Shown in pieces: positions 47,681-60,499 of a DNA stretch of 64,000 nucleotides. The DNA is from Lojkania enalia (Eukaryota; Ascomycota; Dothideomycetes; Pleosporales). The stretch is from positions 1,151,407 through 1,215,406 of the forward strand of contig ML986579.1 of assembly GCA_010094045.1 (NCBI GenBank), read 5' to 3'. Numbering within the stretch: the stretch's first letter is position 1; every line of letters begins with the position of its first letter. The position numbers and the translations under genes were made by a program. The notes beneath the pieces were generated by a model. That model was not told where the DNA came from and did not search any database. It worked only from the letters and a program-made list of their open reading frames with translations.

Positions 47681-50423
47681 CTTAAAAGGTTATCGTAAAT
47701 TGATATTGGGCGTAATTTTGCTAATAAAGTAAAACGGACGTGCTGCTTTCCGGACGGTTTCACGCCTAGTCCAAACTGAGCCTAGCGTCATAGGTGGCCA
47801 TGACCCATGTACATCCAATCTAAGGTGATCTACTAAATCGTCATGCAGTTATACTTCATGGTCACGAGTATTCATGTTTTCTTGAAGAAGGTTCAAGAAA
47901 TTGGCGAGTTTCCCATTTTCCCACCAAGCCGCGCGAAAAGCCGCCGAGAATCAACAACGCGCACTAACCTTCCTCACCATCAAGTTGAAACCTACTATTA
48001 TCCGATTCACTCTTCGAACATTCCTTATCTGGCTAGGTTCTATGGCCTTATTGTGAGTCCAGTCCCTCTTGCTGAGACATCATTCTTTACCCCGAGGTCT
48101 TTCTCCCTAACTTCCAATCACATCATCAGTTATCTTTCACCTCATTAACTAAAGACCGAAACGGAGATCTTATGACACTTCTATCAAGATAATATTTCCT
48201 TATTCCTAGTTATAGTATCTATAGCCCTAGAATATGTCTTTATCCTAGTCTTCAGACTAGTTCCCGACCACTTAGAATGAGAAATATGGGATGAATGAGG
48301 CGTACTCTATCACTCGTCTCTAGACTTTCAACATTTGTAACCTAGCCACAAGATGGCCCAAAAGTTGGAAGATATAGCCTAACTAGTATTCAGTCATTGC
48401 CAATTCAGGCTTGATATAAACTAATCCGTCAAGTTCGTTATAATAGAATCGACTTTTCGCGATAAAATAGGGTTCTTACGTCTCCTCTACTTGTCGAACA
48501 TCTTATCGAACGCGGATGACTCGAGTAGATGAAGGGAGCGAAAAAATGGGGAAATATTAAGCAGTTGGTCCAAGCAGCAACCAGAATAATACATACTAAA
48601 GCTTCCCAGCCTCAGAATGCCCCTCTTAAACCCCATGTTTCAATACTTACTCTTGGGTGTTTTAATATTTTTTAACAAAGTCTAGCAAACTAGGTTATAT
48701 ATTCAACAACAATAACTATATTGAACTCACTAGAGCAACATTCGCGGCCTCAAACTCCTTTCAGGCCCCTCAAGCAAGTCTGCCAAGGTTTTTAGTCATC
48801 CACGTAAGCAATAACTATAATTTCTTTCTCTCAACACATCTAAGATCCTCTAAGCAGTATTCTATATCATGCTTGCTCTTGTTGGTCTTAATTTTGGCTT
48901 TGGTTATAATCGCCATACCTGCAGTACTGTATACGTTGTTAAAATTTATGTCACAATGGTCCACTAGGCTTGGTGTATGATTGCCGATTTAAGGATACTC
49001 GCAATGGGTCGCTATCCGGATAATAAATTATAGGCTCTACAATATTACGGCTAAGCTATTCACAGTTAGCCCCTTGGCAGGTCCAGGGATATATATGTAG
49101 CATGTCTCGCATTTCTAGTCAATAGACGCAGTTTTCCAATCCTCATCAGAGCCAGCCAGCTCTGACATACAACAATAAGCTAAAGATGATGAAATAATCA
49201 AACAGTGACGAATGAAGTGAGGGAGATGGGAGATTGCATTACTCACTGATATTACCAAATATATTCAGCAAATAGATGGACTACACCGCGGCAGATAAGT
49301 GGTCAAAAGCTAATACTATCGAGAGGATATGGCTTGGCGAAGGCATAAAAATTAGTAAAGATATTATAATTAGTATTGAATCGGACCTTACTGTCTCTGA
49401 TCTTACGGTCTCTTTAGCACTTATTAGGGGGGAAGCGGGAGGATATCGTGTGTCAGAGGGTGAGACCCGGAATATGAATTATTTTCTCTTTCACTACTCC
49501 CCTCGCTGGACTGGTACACTATGTTATGTCTCGGCCGCTCCCTGTACACAAGCTTAAATAGTTTTCTCCACTTTTCCTTCCGCCAACTACCAGAATCTCC
49601 CGGCAATGGCTCTCTAGATCCTACCCACCTTAGTCTCAGATTGGCTAGTCAACTTTTGTGCCTATCTCAATAACCTCAACAGGACTTCCTTTCTAGTCAT
49701 TACCATCGCAGCATTTGTCCTAGCTTCTAACGCCGAAACCTTCCTTCCTATGTTCATCTTCATACTTCTCCTGTTTCTTCTTATTCTCTGATCTACATTC
49801 CGACGTTATCCCGGCCGCCTCAGCACCGAATCTTCATCGAGTTTCTTATTACTTTTGGCTTGATGAAACAATATAACACGGATCTTAGAAAAGCCGAGAT
49901 GGACTAGAACTAGGAGAACTTTTCATAATGAGACGTTGCGTACGAACCGGGCCATGGAAGAGTGGTGACCGCAACGGAGACAAGCCTAGAGGAGTAGGCG
50001 AAGGGGAAATCCGTTGGTAAGACTAGCAGCAGATGCTATATTGAACCAGGTAAAGAGGGGAACTATCGGCAAGGAACGTTCATTGGTAACACAAGTAGAA
50101 GACTGCACATTCACAAGTATTACCGGATATGGTTAGCGCGAGGATTGACTAGCCGGATTCGTGCAAGTTTGATCAATACATCTGAAGCTAGCCACAATCA
50201 ATGCATACACTTTATTGTGCTTCATATTTCTTTGTCTCTCCCACTGGATTCCATGTGCCTTATTTCTCTTTGTCTCCTAGCGGGATACATATTCTATAAT
50301 TGAGTCTTCATTCCCCTCCCTCAAATTCCTGCACTGGAAGCTTGAAGTTCACCCTTAGCCCTTATCAAACACTCTATCGCAAATATATCACCATTATCTC
50401 TCGAAATATTGTCAAAACGCAAC
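47681..50423. other. gene-poor stretch leading to the RIPed region
   Basis: The promoter side of the F-box gene, then about 2.5 kb without a convincing gene. Composition is moderately AT-rich, but CpA and TpG are still present, unlike the sequence after 50610. Frames at 47843-48148 and 49276-49557 have no recognisable domain. A small membrane-protein-like frame is listed separately at 49606-49791. Confidence 0.5.
49606..49791 (+). pseudogene. small membrane-protein-like frame with an early stop
   Basis: From ATG 49606 to TGA 49789-49791 the frame has one internal TAG at codon 4 (49615-49617), a change consistent with CAG to TAG. Beyond it comes a protein-like passage: ILPTLVSDWLVNFCAYL, then NRTSFLVITIAAFVLAS, and a strongly hydrophobic end, ETFLPMFIFILLLFLLIL. 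It could be a decayed small membrane-protein gene or chance. I do not recognise a family. Confidence 0.25.
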
Positions 50424-50609
50424 ATGGCCGAACCAGCCCCAGTTTCTACGATACCCAAATCTTCTAGCTCTCCCTCTACAATCCTCTCAGAACCCACCAC
50501 CGCATCTACTATGCCCTTCTCCGGCCGCATCTTCCACACCGTATTCGAAACGGGCTGGCCAGTATGGTATGATCTGATCCTCTACATCTCCTTTTACCTG
50601 TTCTTTTAA
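50424..50609 (+). CDS. small ORF abutting the RIPed region, unknown
   Basis: 61 codons from ATG 50424 to TAA 50607-50609. The product starts MAEPAPVSTIPKSSSSPSTI, is Ser/Thr/Pro-rich, and ends in FETGWPVWYDLILYISFYLF, which could be a membrane segment. A pyrimidine-rich leader with CAAAACGCAAC just before the ATG looks like a normal fungal start context. GC content is normal up to the stop, and the RIPed block begins directly after it. It may be a complete small gene or the 5' end of a longer gene cut off by repeat insertion and RIP. Confidence 0.35.
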   Translation: MAEPAPVSTIPKSSSSPSTILSEPTTASTMPFSGRIFHTVFETGWPVWYDLILYISFYLFF

Positions 50610-50975
50610 TAATTCGTTTAGTTCCTCTAACTAGGTACTATATTAATTAGCTAATTTAGTTTTATAGGGCTATTTAAGCATAAGATTATAGTAGTTTAGT
50701 TCTCTCTTTTATATAACCTTAGCTAAAGTATAAAGATATTAATTATATTTAATACCTAGTCTATAAAGAACTACCTTAGTTTTCTTATAGTAAAAGAGTA
50801 CTATATTAATTAGGACTAGAAGTTTTATAAGAGACTACTTAATTTTATCCCTATTTAAGGAAGCTATACTAGTACTTTTATAGTAATAGAAGTAGTATAT
50901 ATTCTATTAAATATAAATATATAACGATAATTAAGCTAGTAAATAGAGTATATAGTATTTTACTTAGGTTAAAGT

Positions 50976-51110
50976 TAGGTTTAGAGTTTTTAGCGCTGGG
51001 GTTAAAGTTAAGGTAGAGTTTTTAGTACTAGAGTATAGGTTAGGTAGAGGTTCTTAGTATTAAGGTTAAGGTTAGAGTAGGGTTTTTAGTACTAGAGTAT
51101 AAGGTTAAGA
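50976..51110. repeat. degenerate tandem repeat of about 33 bp, telomere-like in parts
   Basis: About four units share the frame AGGTAGAGTTTTTAGTACT, then AGAGTATAGGTT (first unit TTTTTAGCGCTGGGGTT). Stretches such as GGTTAAGGTTAGAG could be RIP-altered TTAGGG-like sequence. It lies just left of the Copia element. Confidence 0.65.
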
Positions 51111-51178
51111 TAGAAATATCTTATAGAGTTCTTTTATAATTATAGAAAATAATTATATATTATATATTTATTATATAT

Positions 51179-51382
51179 TATTATAGGGATTTTCGGCTAG
51201 TCTACTAAGCTGTATTAGATATCGACGTACGATATTACGGTCGATATTACGCCGGATATCACGCTAAATATTAGCTAATATACCCCTTTTTCATATATAT
51301 AAATATAGCCCGCTAGTTATCTTTAATTAACTAGTTTAGCTCCTTATCTTCCTCCCTAAAATAAGATTCGCCTCTTACTATA
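51179..51382 (+). repeat. 5' LTR of the Copia element
   Basis: Starts TATTATAGGGATTTTCGGC and ends CTCTTACTATA; it differs from the 3' LTR mainly at transitions. An original TG...CA terminus changed by RIP to TA...TA is inferred. A TATATAAATATAGCCC stretch inside could be the promoter TATA region. Confidence 0.88.
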
Positions 51383-51395
51383 GTTATAAGCCCGG
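51383..51395 (+). other. primer-binding site, half tRNA-iMet type
   Basis: GTTATAAGCCCGG directly follows the LTR. With one RIP-type G-to-A change it matches the complement of the initiator-tRNA-Met anticodon arm (GTTATGAGCCC), the internal priming site used by Copia-type elements. Confidence 0.7.
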
Positions 51396-51639
51396 TTACT
51401 ATACTAAAATAGCTGCAACTTAATTTATATATTGCGATTAATATTACTCCTTTTTATTTAGTATTGTAATATCGCGATATTATTATCTTTATCGTTTACT
51501 AGCGATTTTTTTAGGTACTTAACTATTAGAATTACGTATAAATTCTACACTTTATAAGCCTATTAATATACTATATTACGTTTAAAGCTATTTTATTCTC
51601 TAGTATTAATATATTCTAACATATTTCTAGTATTATAAC

Positions 51640-54600
51640 AGTTGTATACTCCTCTATAGCTATATCTAAAAAGAAGATACTTAGTACTCCTAGCGATTAA
51701 AAGGATTAGCTCGAGTAGTATAAACTAATAGTTAGTAGGCTAAGAGTATAAGAATATTTAGATCTAAGCGTACCTCCTAAAAAAGTTAAAATCTATAAGC
51801 TAGAACCTCCCCTCTCTAATATAGATAAGTTCCGGACCCTAAAGATAAATCTAGAAGGGGAAATAGAAAGATACCCCTCTAGTAGAGTTATATATAAGGA
51901 GATAACCTTAATATAAATAATAGATTAGAACTAGGTAAGAGACTAGTATAACTAATAGAGGAAGAATTAGATTAAGATTAATAATACTCTCTATACTATA
52001 TATAGTAATATTTTAACAATAATATTACCTTAATATAAAGTAATACTTAGCAATAATATAACCAGCTATAAGATTCTTAAAATCTTATAGGAAAAGTTAG
52101 CGCCTACTATTAAGTTGAGGGAGTAACTAATCTAGAAGAAATATTAAGCTCTTTTTAAGTACCCAACTAATAGAGAGGTAGAAAAGTAGCTAAGTTAGTA
52201 GAATTAGATAATCTATCGTGCTAAAGCTGCTAGCTTAGTAGAAGTTTAGGGCCTTAGAGTAGAAAAGGATTTTCTTCTAATAGTTGCTAAGAAAGATAAG
52301 GTATAGGCGCTAATCTATATAGTACTAATTAACGCTAAAAATAAGCTAGGTAAGATTAATTAACCAATTCCTACGATTAAACAATTAGTATACTAATATA
52401 CTAATTACTATAGATATTTTAATTTATAGAAGGTACTCGGCTTATTTATAGCTTTATAACATCTATTAATTCTTTAAGCAAATTCTAATAGTACTATATA
52501 GTAGCCTTAAGAAAAATCCGGTTCGCGATTATATACTCTACTACCCTACTTCTATAAGAAGTAGTACTTCTAGAGTAATTATAAGTATATAAACGAATCG
52601 ATTAGGCTACTAAACTAGGTACTAGATTAGGAAATACTAAAAGCCCGAGATAATATCTTAAATAGAAATAACTAGGGAAAAAAGAATATTCTAAAGGTAA
52701 ATATAGAAAAATATAAGAAGTTAAAATTCTTATTTAATAGTAAAACCTCTATAAAGGCTACTAGCCTCTAGGAAAATACCTAGGTAATTTAAAGGGGCAA
52801 TTTTTCAGCAAGTACTACCCCTGAGAAAGAAGAGACTAGTATCTTAAATTAGTAGATATTTAATCTAAGTTCTAATATCTATATATATAACTTTAAGGCT
52901 TTTAGTTAGTAGACTATTTAAATAGTAAATTTTAAAGATAAAATTACTGTAGAAAGTAGTATATATCTTATATTAGAATAGGATACTATTATAATTATAA
53001 TTAATTCTTCCGCGGGTCTAAAAGATATTAAGTTAATAGAAGTTACTTATATCCCTTAGTTATTAACTAATATTATAGCTCTAATTAGAAATAGAAAATA
53101 GAATATCTAATTTAACTTAGATAGAAATTACCTTTACTAGTATAATTACTATAATATCGTTTATTATTTAGAGTTGTTTAATAGCTACTAGCTACTAGAT
53201 ATAGACCTAGTAAAAAAGCCTCTACTCGATTTACTTTCTAGATATAAAACAGTCGTAGTAATTAAAAAAAAGTTCTTCTATTACTAGTAACTAATATAAA
53301 TTATTTCTTTAGCTAAAGTATACTAATTATTAGACTATCTAGATAGAGATTTAGTATTAACTCTACCTTAAGTAGCTAAGAGTATCTAGTTAAGCGATTA
53401 GAAAGTACTAGAATAGCGAGATTACTAGATATATATATAAGTAAAGTTATTATAATAGATTAGCTAGTATAGTTAGCTTTATCTAGCTATTAAACTATTT
53501 AAGAAAATTGCGATTAATATTATATAATTTTAGAAGGACTATAAGAGGTACTATAATAGTAAAAGATATCTATTTTATATAGTTAATCAGGTATCCTAGT
53601 AGTATAAGGGATTTATAATATACGATTAGTTGAAATCTACTCTTATAAAAACCTTTAAAATACTATTAGCAAAAATTAAATAATAGTATAAAAAAAAGAT
53701 TATATATATCTATATAGATAATAATTTAAGCTTTTTAAAACTTATAGAAGTATTACTTAATTAAAGAATTGCGATTAAAGCTCGCGCGCCTTATATACTT
53801 AAGTAGAATAGTCTAACTAAATAAGTAGAATACTAAATTATAACCCGCACGCGCGCTCTTATAATAGAAAATAATATCTCTAATAAATATACTAATAAAT
53901 TAGCTTATATAGTAATATACCTACTTAATAGGACGCTGATTATAAGCCTTCGATTTAAAACTCTATATAAGGCCGTTTTTAGCTATAAACTATCTCTTAC
54001 TTACCTTTAGGTTATAGGATCGCGAGTGTACGTTTTAGATAAAACTCTTATAATATAGGAGTATAAATATATACTAAGTACTGATTCTGAAACTAAAATA
54101 GGTATTTAATACTAGAGACGTTATATTTAGCAATATTATATCTAGTAAAGAAGAGGAATATCCGCTAAAAGAATCTCTAGAGAAGATTCTTTTTTAAATT
54201 AATAATATTAAGAACTCTATTAATAGTAGTAATAATAAAACGATTAAAGTTATAGAAGTAATTTATAAGGATTAGCTACCTAATTAAGATATTCCTACTA
54301 AGTTAGCAGGTAATTTAATTAGTAAAAAGGCCTATTAGCAGGAGAATACTATTTTTAAAGAATAAATCGACGATATTACTAGTAATTAGAGACTCCTAAT
54401 ACTAGAATTAATACCAGCGCTAGCGTTAAAGAATCAGGATACCCTTATAATACTACTAGTAGATAGTAAGGATACTACGTTTAGTAATAATTTACTATAA
54501 GAATAGCAACTATCGCCTTTTTATACTTCTATACTCTTAAGAAGAATAAATAATATCTTATAGAGGGAAGAAATTAGCAGTTAAATATTAAGGGATAATA

Positions 54601-56400
54601 TAATCTAGAGAGATAAGTCTCTATACAACTGTAGGCCGCTTTAGTTATACTTTATAACTTTATAATACTGTCTAATAGCGAGCTAATACTAGTAAATTAT
54701 ATAAAGGAAACTTGTACTATTAGAAAATATTATTACAATTAGCTTCTACTAGAACCGAAGTACTATAAGAATCTAAAGAATTACTCTTTTAGCGCTAACT
54801 TCTATAAGACCTATTATACTAAGTTATAGAAGTAGAAGGATATAGATATCTAGTAGAAGATAATAATCCTCTAAAACTCTACTAAAATTCTTCTAGTAAT
54901 ATAGGTATTTATATATAAATTTAATAAGGACGGTTTCCTATATAAATTTAAGGCTAGATTAGTCGTACGCGGTAATCTACAATCTTAATAGGAAGATACC
55001 TATACTACTATACTAGCCGCACGAACCTTTTACTTTCTAATATTAATTGCAACTCATTTTAAACTTAATATATACCAGTTTAATATTGTTAATACGTTTC
55101 TTAACTACTAATTAAATAGGTAAATATATATTTATATACTAGAAGGTTTTATATATAAGTATAGAAAATATCTACAACTATAGAAAGCTATATATAGTTT
55201 TAAGGATACTCTAAAACTTTAGTATTATAAGCTAGATAAGACTCTAAGGTAATTAGGCCTTAAAATAGTACTAGAAATATCTTACTTATATATAAATAAT
55301 AAGCTGATCGTCTTCTTTTATATTAATAATATTATAATCCTAGTTTACCTATTAAATATCTCTATTAAGTAGAAATTTAAATTGTAATTAAGTAATAAAT
55401 ATAAACTTTAATTCCTCGGAAATCTAAATTAGTTTCTAGAAGTTCGAGTCGTACGCGATATATAGTAGTATAAGATCTAGCTGCTATAGGACTTATTTAT
55501 TAATAAGGTGGCAGCGCGATTTAATATTATAGTTAATAAGAAGGCGCTAAGTACGCCTCTATATAAGAACGTACTGCCAGCTACTACTAAGGAATCCTTT
55601 AATAGGATATCTTACTACTAATAACTAATTAGTTGTCTAGCCTAAATTGTAGTTTTTATACGCTCTAATATCGTACAAGCGTATTCGATATTATTATAAT
55701 ACTTCTAGAACTCTAACAATTATTATATTAATACTACCTTAAGGGTATAATAATATCTAATTAGTACGAAGTACTTAGTAATTATAGTAATAGCTAATAA
55801 TATATAAAATACCTCTACTATTAGCTAAAATAGTAATACTGATTATATTAACCCTATAAAGTAATTACTATTCTATAGCGTATCTAATATAACCTTCGAC
55901 GATAATTCTAATACTTGTTAAAGTTCCTACAGCTATATATTTTAACTTTTTAGGATGCCGATTAATTAGAAAGCCTCAATTTAGCGTATAGTTATAAAAT
56001 CGACTACTAAAGTAGAATTATTAGTACTATTAGTTGCTAGATTAGAAATAGAGTAGTAGTAGAAGGCCTTCGCCTTACTATACTTCTATATTAATATATA
56101 ACTAGTACTATTTTGCAATAATTAACAAATAGTAGATATTATAAATAAACTATCTAAGCGTTTTAATACCAAACTTTATTATATAGATATATACCAGCAC
56201 TAGCTATATTAAGAAATAGTAGAGTAGAGACTTATAATTAGTTGGCAACTAATAAATCTAATACTAGCCGATAGCTTTATAAAAGTTCTACAGCCGTAAT
56301 AATACTAAAGGTTTATTAAGTAACTGAAAATAGAAGATATTTTAGCTAGAATCGAATCTTAGGAATTTCTATTAGCTAAATAAATTGATTACTAATAAGA
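51640..56400 (+). pseudogene. Copia gag-pol, destroyed by RIP
   Basis: Broken by dozens of stops, but domains are readable. An integrase passage near 53,920-53,990 reads YLLNRTLIISLRFKTLYKA. The RT palm around 55,000-55,170 includes FKLNIYQFNIVNTFLN. The RT active site at 55319-55330 reads Y-I-N-N where the family has Y-V-D-D, both aspartates lost by G-to-A changes. RNase H and tail near 55,970-56,350 include KSTTKVELLVLLVARLEIE, YIDIYQH and LADSFIKVLQP. No active protein is possible. Confidence 0.88.
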
Positions 56401-56578
56401 ATCTTAGGGGGTGATTAAAAATTGATTATAACTCACCTTATATTATATTAAATTGATATTTCTGCAAGCGTATTTAGCTCTACTACTAGTTACTCTATAT
56501 AATTTACCTCTTTTAATATAGTATCTACCTTTATTTTTTCAATACAGCTTCTCCTTCGCAGTTAAAGCTGGGGGGGTA

Positions 56579-56782
56579 TATTATAGGGATTTTCGGCTAG
56601 TCTATCGAGCTGTATTAGATATTAACATATAATATTACGGTCGATATTACGCCGAATATTACGCTGGATATTAGCTAATATACCCCTTTTTTATGTATAT
56701 AAATATGGCCCGCTGGCTATCTTCAATCAACCAGTTCAGCTCCTTATCTTCCTCCTTAAGATAAAATTCGCCTCTTACTATA
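56579..56782 (+). repeat. 3' LTR of the Copia element
   Basis: 204 bp, starting TATTATAGGGATTTTCGGC and ending CTCTTACTATA. It keeps bases that are mutated in the 5' copy (for example ATGGCCCGCTGGC versus ATAGCCCGCTAGT), showing that the two LTRs took independent RIP hits. Confidence 0.88.
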
Positions 56783-57839
56783 TATATTATATATTATATA
56801 TTTATTACTATAAATTATTATAGTAGAGAACTAGTTTTATTTAAAATAGTCTTTTCTAAGCCTAAGACTATCTAGGGATTATAACTCTAATCTAATAGAA
56901 GACTAAACTTTTTATAGTATTACTTTACTAAATATATATTCTTATTTTAGATAGTAACCCGCTTTATATAAATTGCGTTTATATTATAGTTTAGTATAGT
57001 TAGTATTATATAGTATAAATTATATAAAAAAATATATACCTTTAAAGAATCTAATAAGAAAAGTTTTAGTAGACTCTTAGAGAGCTTTAATTATATATTA
57101 CTAACCTATATACTACTAGTATATATAATAACCGCCGCTGTAGTTGTATATATACTAGGGCTTATTTATGTTAGGTTAGTTAGAGGTGGTAGCTTTAGTA
57201 AAGAGAGAGTATTAAAATCGCCGGGTTTTCAAGTATAATAAATATATTTAGAAGTCTAATATAGTAATTAGATAAATCTATAAGAATAACTATATAGAAT
57301 TTAATCTATTAAGGAGATCTTCTATCTTATATAGTTAGATTTAAAACTATTAAGCCTAGCTTATTAGGTCTATTAGGTCTATTAGATCTATTCTACTATA
57401 TCTAATACTTCTACTATTATTATATATATAGGTTGTATTATACCTTATTATCTAACTAATTATCTCCCTAGTTTCTATAGTCCTACTACTTACTATCTAA
57501 TAATTAGTCCTTAATATACTTCTACCTGTTATTATCTTATTAGTCCTCGTCTAAGTTAACCTATATAGTAGCTAATATTAGATTAAGCTCTAACTATAGA
57601 AGTAGTACCTCTTAGCGTTCTATATTTATAATACCCGTTTTCTCTTCTATAGGTTTGTCCTAAAACTCTTTAATCTATTATTTTACCTATTCTATCTAGA
57701 TATAGTATTCTACTATCTCTAGTAGCTTATTCTAGCTTCTAATATATTTTATATAGGTATACTATAGTACTACGTCTATATTTTTCTGTTCCGGGGTTAG
57801 TACTTTATATATTCTAGTAGGTCCTACTTAACTCGCGAG

Positions 57840-60499
57840 TATAGCCCTATTCTTCTTTCTTTTCCCTTTCTACTATACTAAAGGTTTAACACGAAAACAC
57901 TTCTACCTATAACTATTATACTAGTTACTTAATTCTTTCTCTAGGCGTTATAATAGATCTATCTTACTATTATTTAAACTATTAGTCTATAAACCGCAAC
58001 TACTATAGTAATACTACTCTTTCTTCTATATATAGAAAATATCTTTCTTAGGGTTTATCTTACAATCTTTCTCTAACCGAGGGTACCCTTTACTATTTCT
58101 TAGTAAATATATCGAAGGCTTATAAAGAGTCTACTTCTACTTATTAAGATTTTATAGCTACTAAGAAAGAGGAGATTTATTATTTTAAGGAATCTGCGTA
58201 TTACTATTATATAGCTCTTTCTTACCTAAAATATACTAAGAAACGCGTCTATTCTCTAGAGGAGTATAGTCTAGATCTTAGAAAATAAGAGGTAAAGTTA
58301 ATAGGAGAGTAAGAGAAGTTAGAGGAAAAGGAGAGGAGATCTACTAGGTCTAAGGCGCCTTCTACTACTACTCTAAGTTCTATATAAGAGGCTTCTTCTA
58401 TATTACTACTACTATTACTCTCTAACTAGACTTTACTTAATAATCTGTTATTCTAGCCTTCTAGTAAAACTTCTTTAGCTTTATAGTATAGTTGGTTAGA
58501 TTCTATACTAGTTCCTATAAACTTTCCTCCTATAGGTATCTTTCCTACTTTACTAGATACTTCTACTAACGTCCGAACTACTTTCTTACTAATATATACT
58601 CTATTTTATATTTCTATTCTAGTTTTATATTAATAGTTTCTTATAGTAGTATATTGTCCGGCGCTAGTTCTAGTTTTAACTTATAAAATACTAGGTGTAT
58701 TTTTATATTACTTAGTAGTTTTAGTTTAAAATTTATAGGTCTAACCTATTCTTTAATTAGAAATAGTCCTATTCTCTTATAATTTAACTTTTTTATAGGT
58801 TTCTTAGTCTTTAAGCTTTTTGTTAATAAGAAAACTTTACCCCTCTTCTTAAAGGTTAGTCCCTTAATTCTTAACTTATTAGCCTATTCTACTATTCTAA
58901 GGTTTCTTAACTAAATCTTTTCCTTAAGTTAATTATAGACTTCCTCTATTTCTTTAGCTTTCTAGTCTACTAGTAAAACTAGAGATTTCTTTTCGTTCTA
59001 TTCCTAATATATAACAGCTTTCCGTTTATAGTTAGCTTTAAAGAGTGTAGTCCCTATAATACTCTAAATTATTTTATTATAAACTATCTATATTATAGGC
59101 AATAGTTTAATCTAATTATTTTATTATTTATTAACGTATATTCTTAAATATATTTCTAGACTCTAGTTAACTCGTTCTATCTAACCGTCTATTTATAGGT
59201 AGAAGCTAGTTAATATCTATTATTAGATTCTAATCTTTTCTATCTATCCCTACTAGTACTTAGATGTAAATAACTTATTTCTATCTAAAGTAATATACTT
59301 TAAAACTCTATACTCCGTAAATACTATATATAATAACTTATACGCTAGTTTAAATACTATTATTGTTTTTAATACTAGTTTAAAGTATATATATTTTATT
59401 AGTTAATCTACTATATTTATAATTATATTATATCTTCTTTCTAATTCTAGTTCTATTAATTCTAGTAATTTAGTTACGAAATTAATTATAATCTATTCTT
59501 ATAGTCCTTTAGGTGCTTCTAATAGTTATAGGAATTTATAAGACTTATATCTTATAGCCTTATTCTTTCTACATTCTAAATACTTATAGAATATATCTTA
59601 TACTTCTCTTCTTATATTAGCGAGGGTAAAACTCTTTTTTAGCCTTTATTCTATTTCTACTATTCCTAAGTATTTCTATTCTAACGATTCGTATAATTCT
59701 TTTATTATCTGCTAATATACGTACGGGTATATATATAGTTGTTTTTAAGTTGTATTTTTAATTACTTTTACTTCTTTACTACTTATTAGATATTATTCTA
59801 CTATTTATATATCTTTTAGCTTTTACTACTAAACTTACTCTAATATAGTTAGTTTTATAACTTAAGCAACTTATAGGTAGTTATATATAAGAGATCTATT
59901 TAATTCTTATCTTAGAATCGCGTCTCTTTTATACTTTTCCTTAGTTATATAGTCGGCTCTATAACTTAGTACGTCTATAGCTGTATTTTCTAACCCTTTC
60001 TAGTATATTATCTTAAAGTTATAGTCTACTAGTTATTCTACCTATCGTATTTATCTTTCTATAAGTTCTTTTATTATTATAAAATATATAAGATTTTTAT
60101 AATCTATTTAGACTTTAAATAGGTATTTAGTTCTTACTAAATATACTCGCTATTCTCTTAACGCTTTAACTATTACTAACAGTTCCTTATTATATATATT
60201 GTAGTTAAGTTCCTCTAGTTTTATTTTTCTTGAAAAGTAGGCTTATAGTCTCTACTTTCTATCTTTATCTTACTAACTTAAATAAGCGCCTATTACTTTA
60301 TTTAAAGTATTAGTTTCTACTTAGAATTACTTCTCTAAGTCCGGCATCTTTAGTATTAATACTAAGGTAAATTAAGCTTTTAATTTTTTAAAGGCTTTTT
60401 ACTATACTTTTTACTATTTAAACTCTTTTTCTTTCTTAGTAATCTCTATTAAAGGTACTACTACTCTAGAATACCCGCTTATAAATTTCCTGTAGAAAT
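57840..60499 (-). mobile_element. Ty3/Gypsy element A, 3' part, RIPed and interrupted
   Basis: Read on the minus strand from 60499 downwards. RT thumb/RNase H begins at NFYRKFISGYSRVVVPL and continues with KAFKKLKA, ILKMPDLEK, AYFSRKIKLEELNYNIYNKE and KELIER. An integrase region follows. Near 58,650-58,800 is the integrase C-terminal passage LDYKRIGLFLI and INFKLKLLSNIKIHLVF. Lys/Arg-rich codons near 57,840-57,870 may be the protein end. Stops are frequent. The upstream part of the element is cut off by element B. The 3' LTR was not located, so the left border is a guess. Confidence 0.8.

Larger units (their letters stand above)
51179..56782 (+). mobile_element. Ty1/Copia LTR retrotransposon, complete but RIPed
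   Basis: 5604 bp from the start of the 5' LTR to the end of the 3' LTR. Both LTRs are 204 bp. The 5-bp TATAT at 51174-51178 and 56783-56787 fits a target duplication, though the context is AT-rich. A primer-binding site follows the 5' LTR, and a polypurine tract (AAAGCTGGGGGGG) precedes the 3' LTR. Domain order on the plus strand is gag-like, integrase, reverse transcriptase, RNase H, which is the Copia order. Stops throughout show it is dead. Confidence 0.9.

Noticed and set aside
49276..49557. 93-codon plus-strand frame
   Set aside because: Repetitive SDLTVSDLTVS is the only feature; no homology recognised and no start context.
51174..56787. TATAT duplication as firm proof of the Copia insertion
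   Set aside because: Supportive, but the surroundings are so TA-rich that a 5-bp match alone is weak; I rely on the LTR pair and primer site instead.
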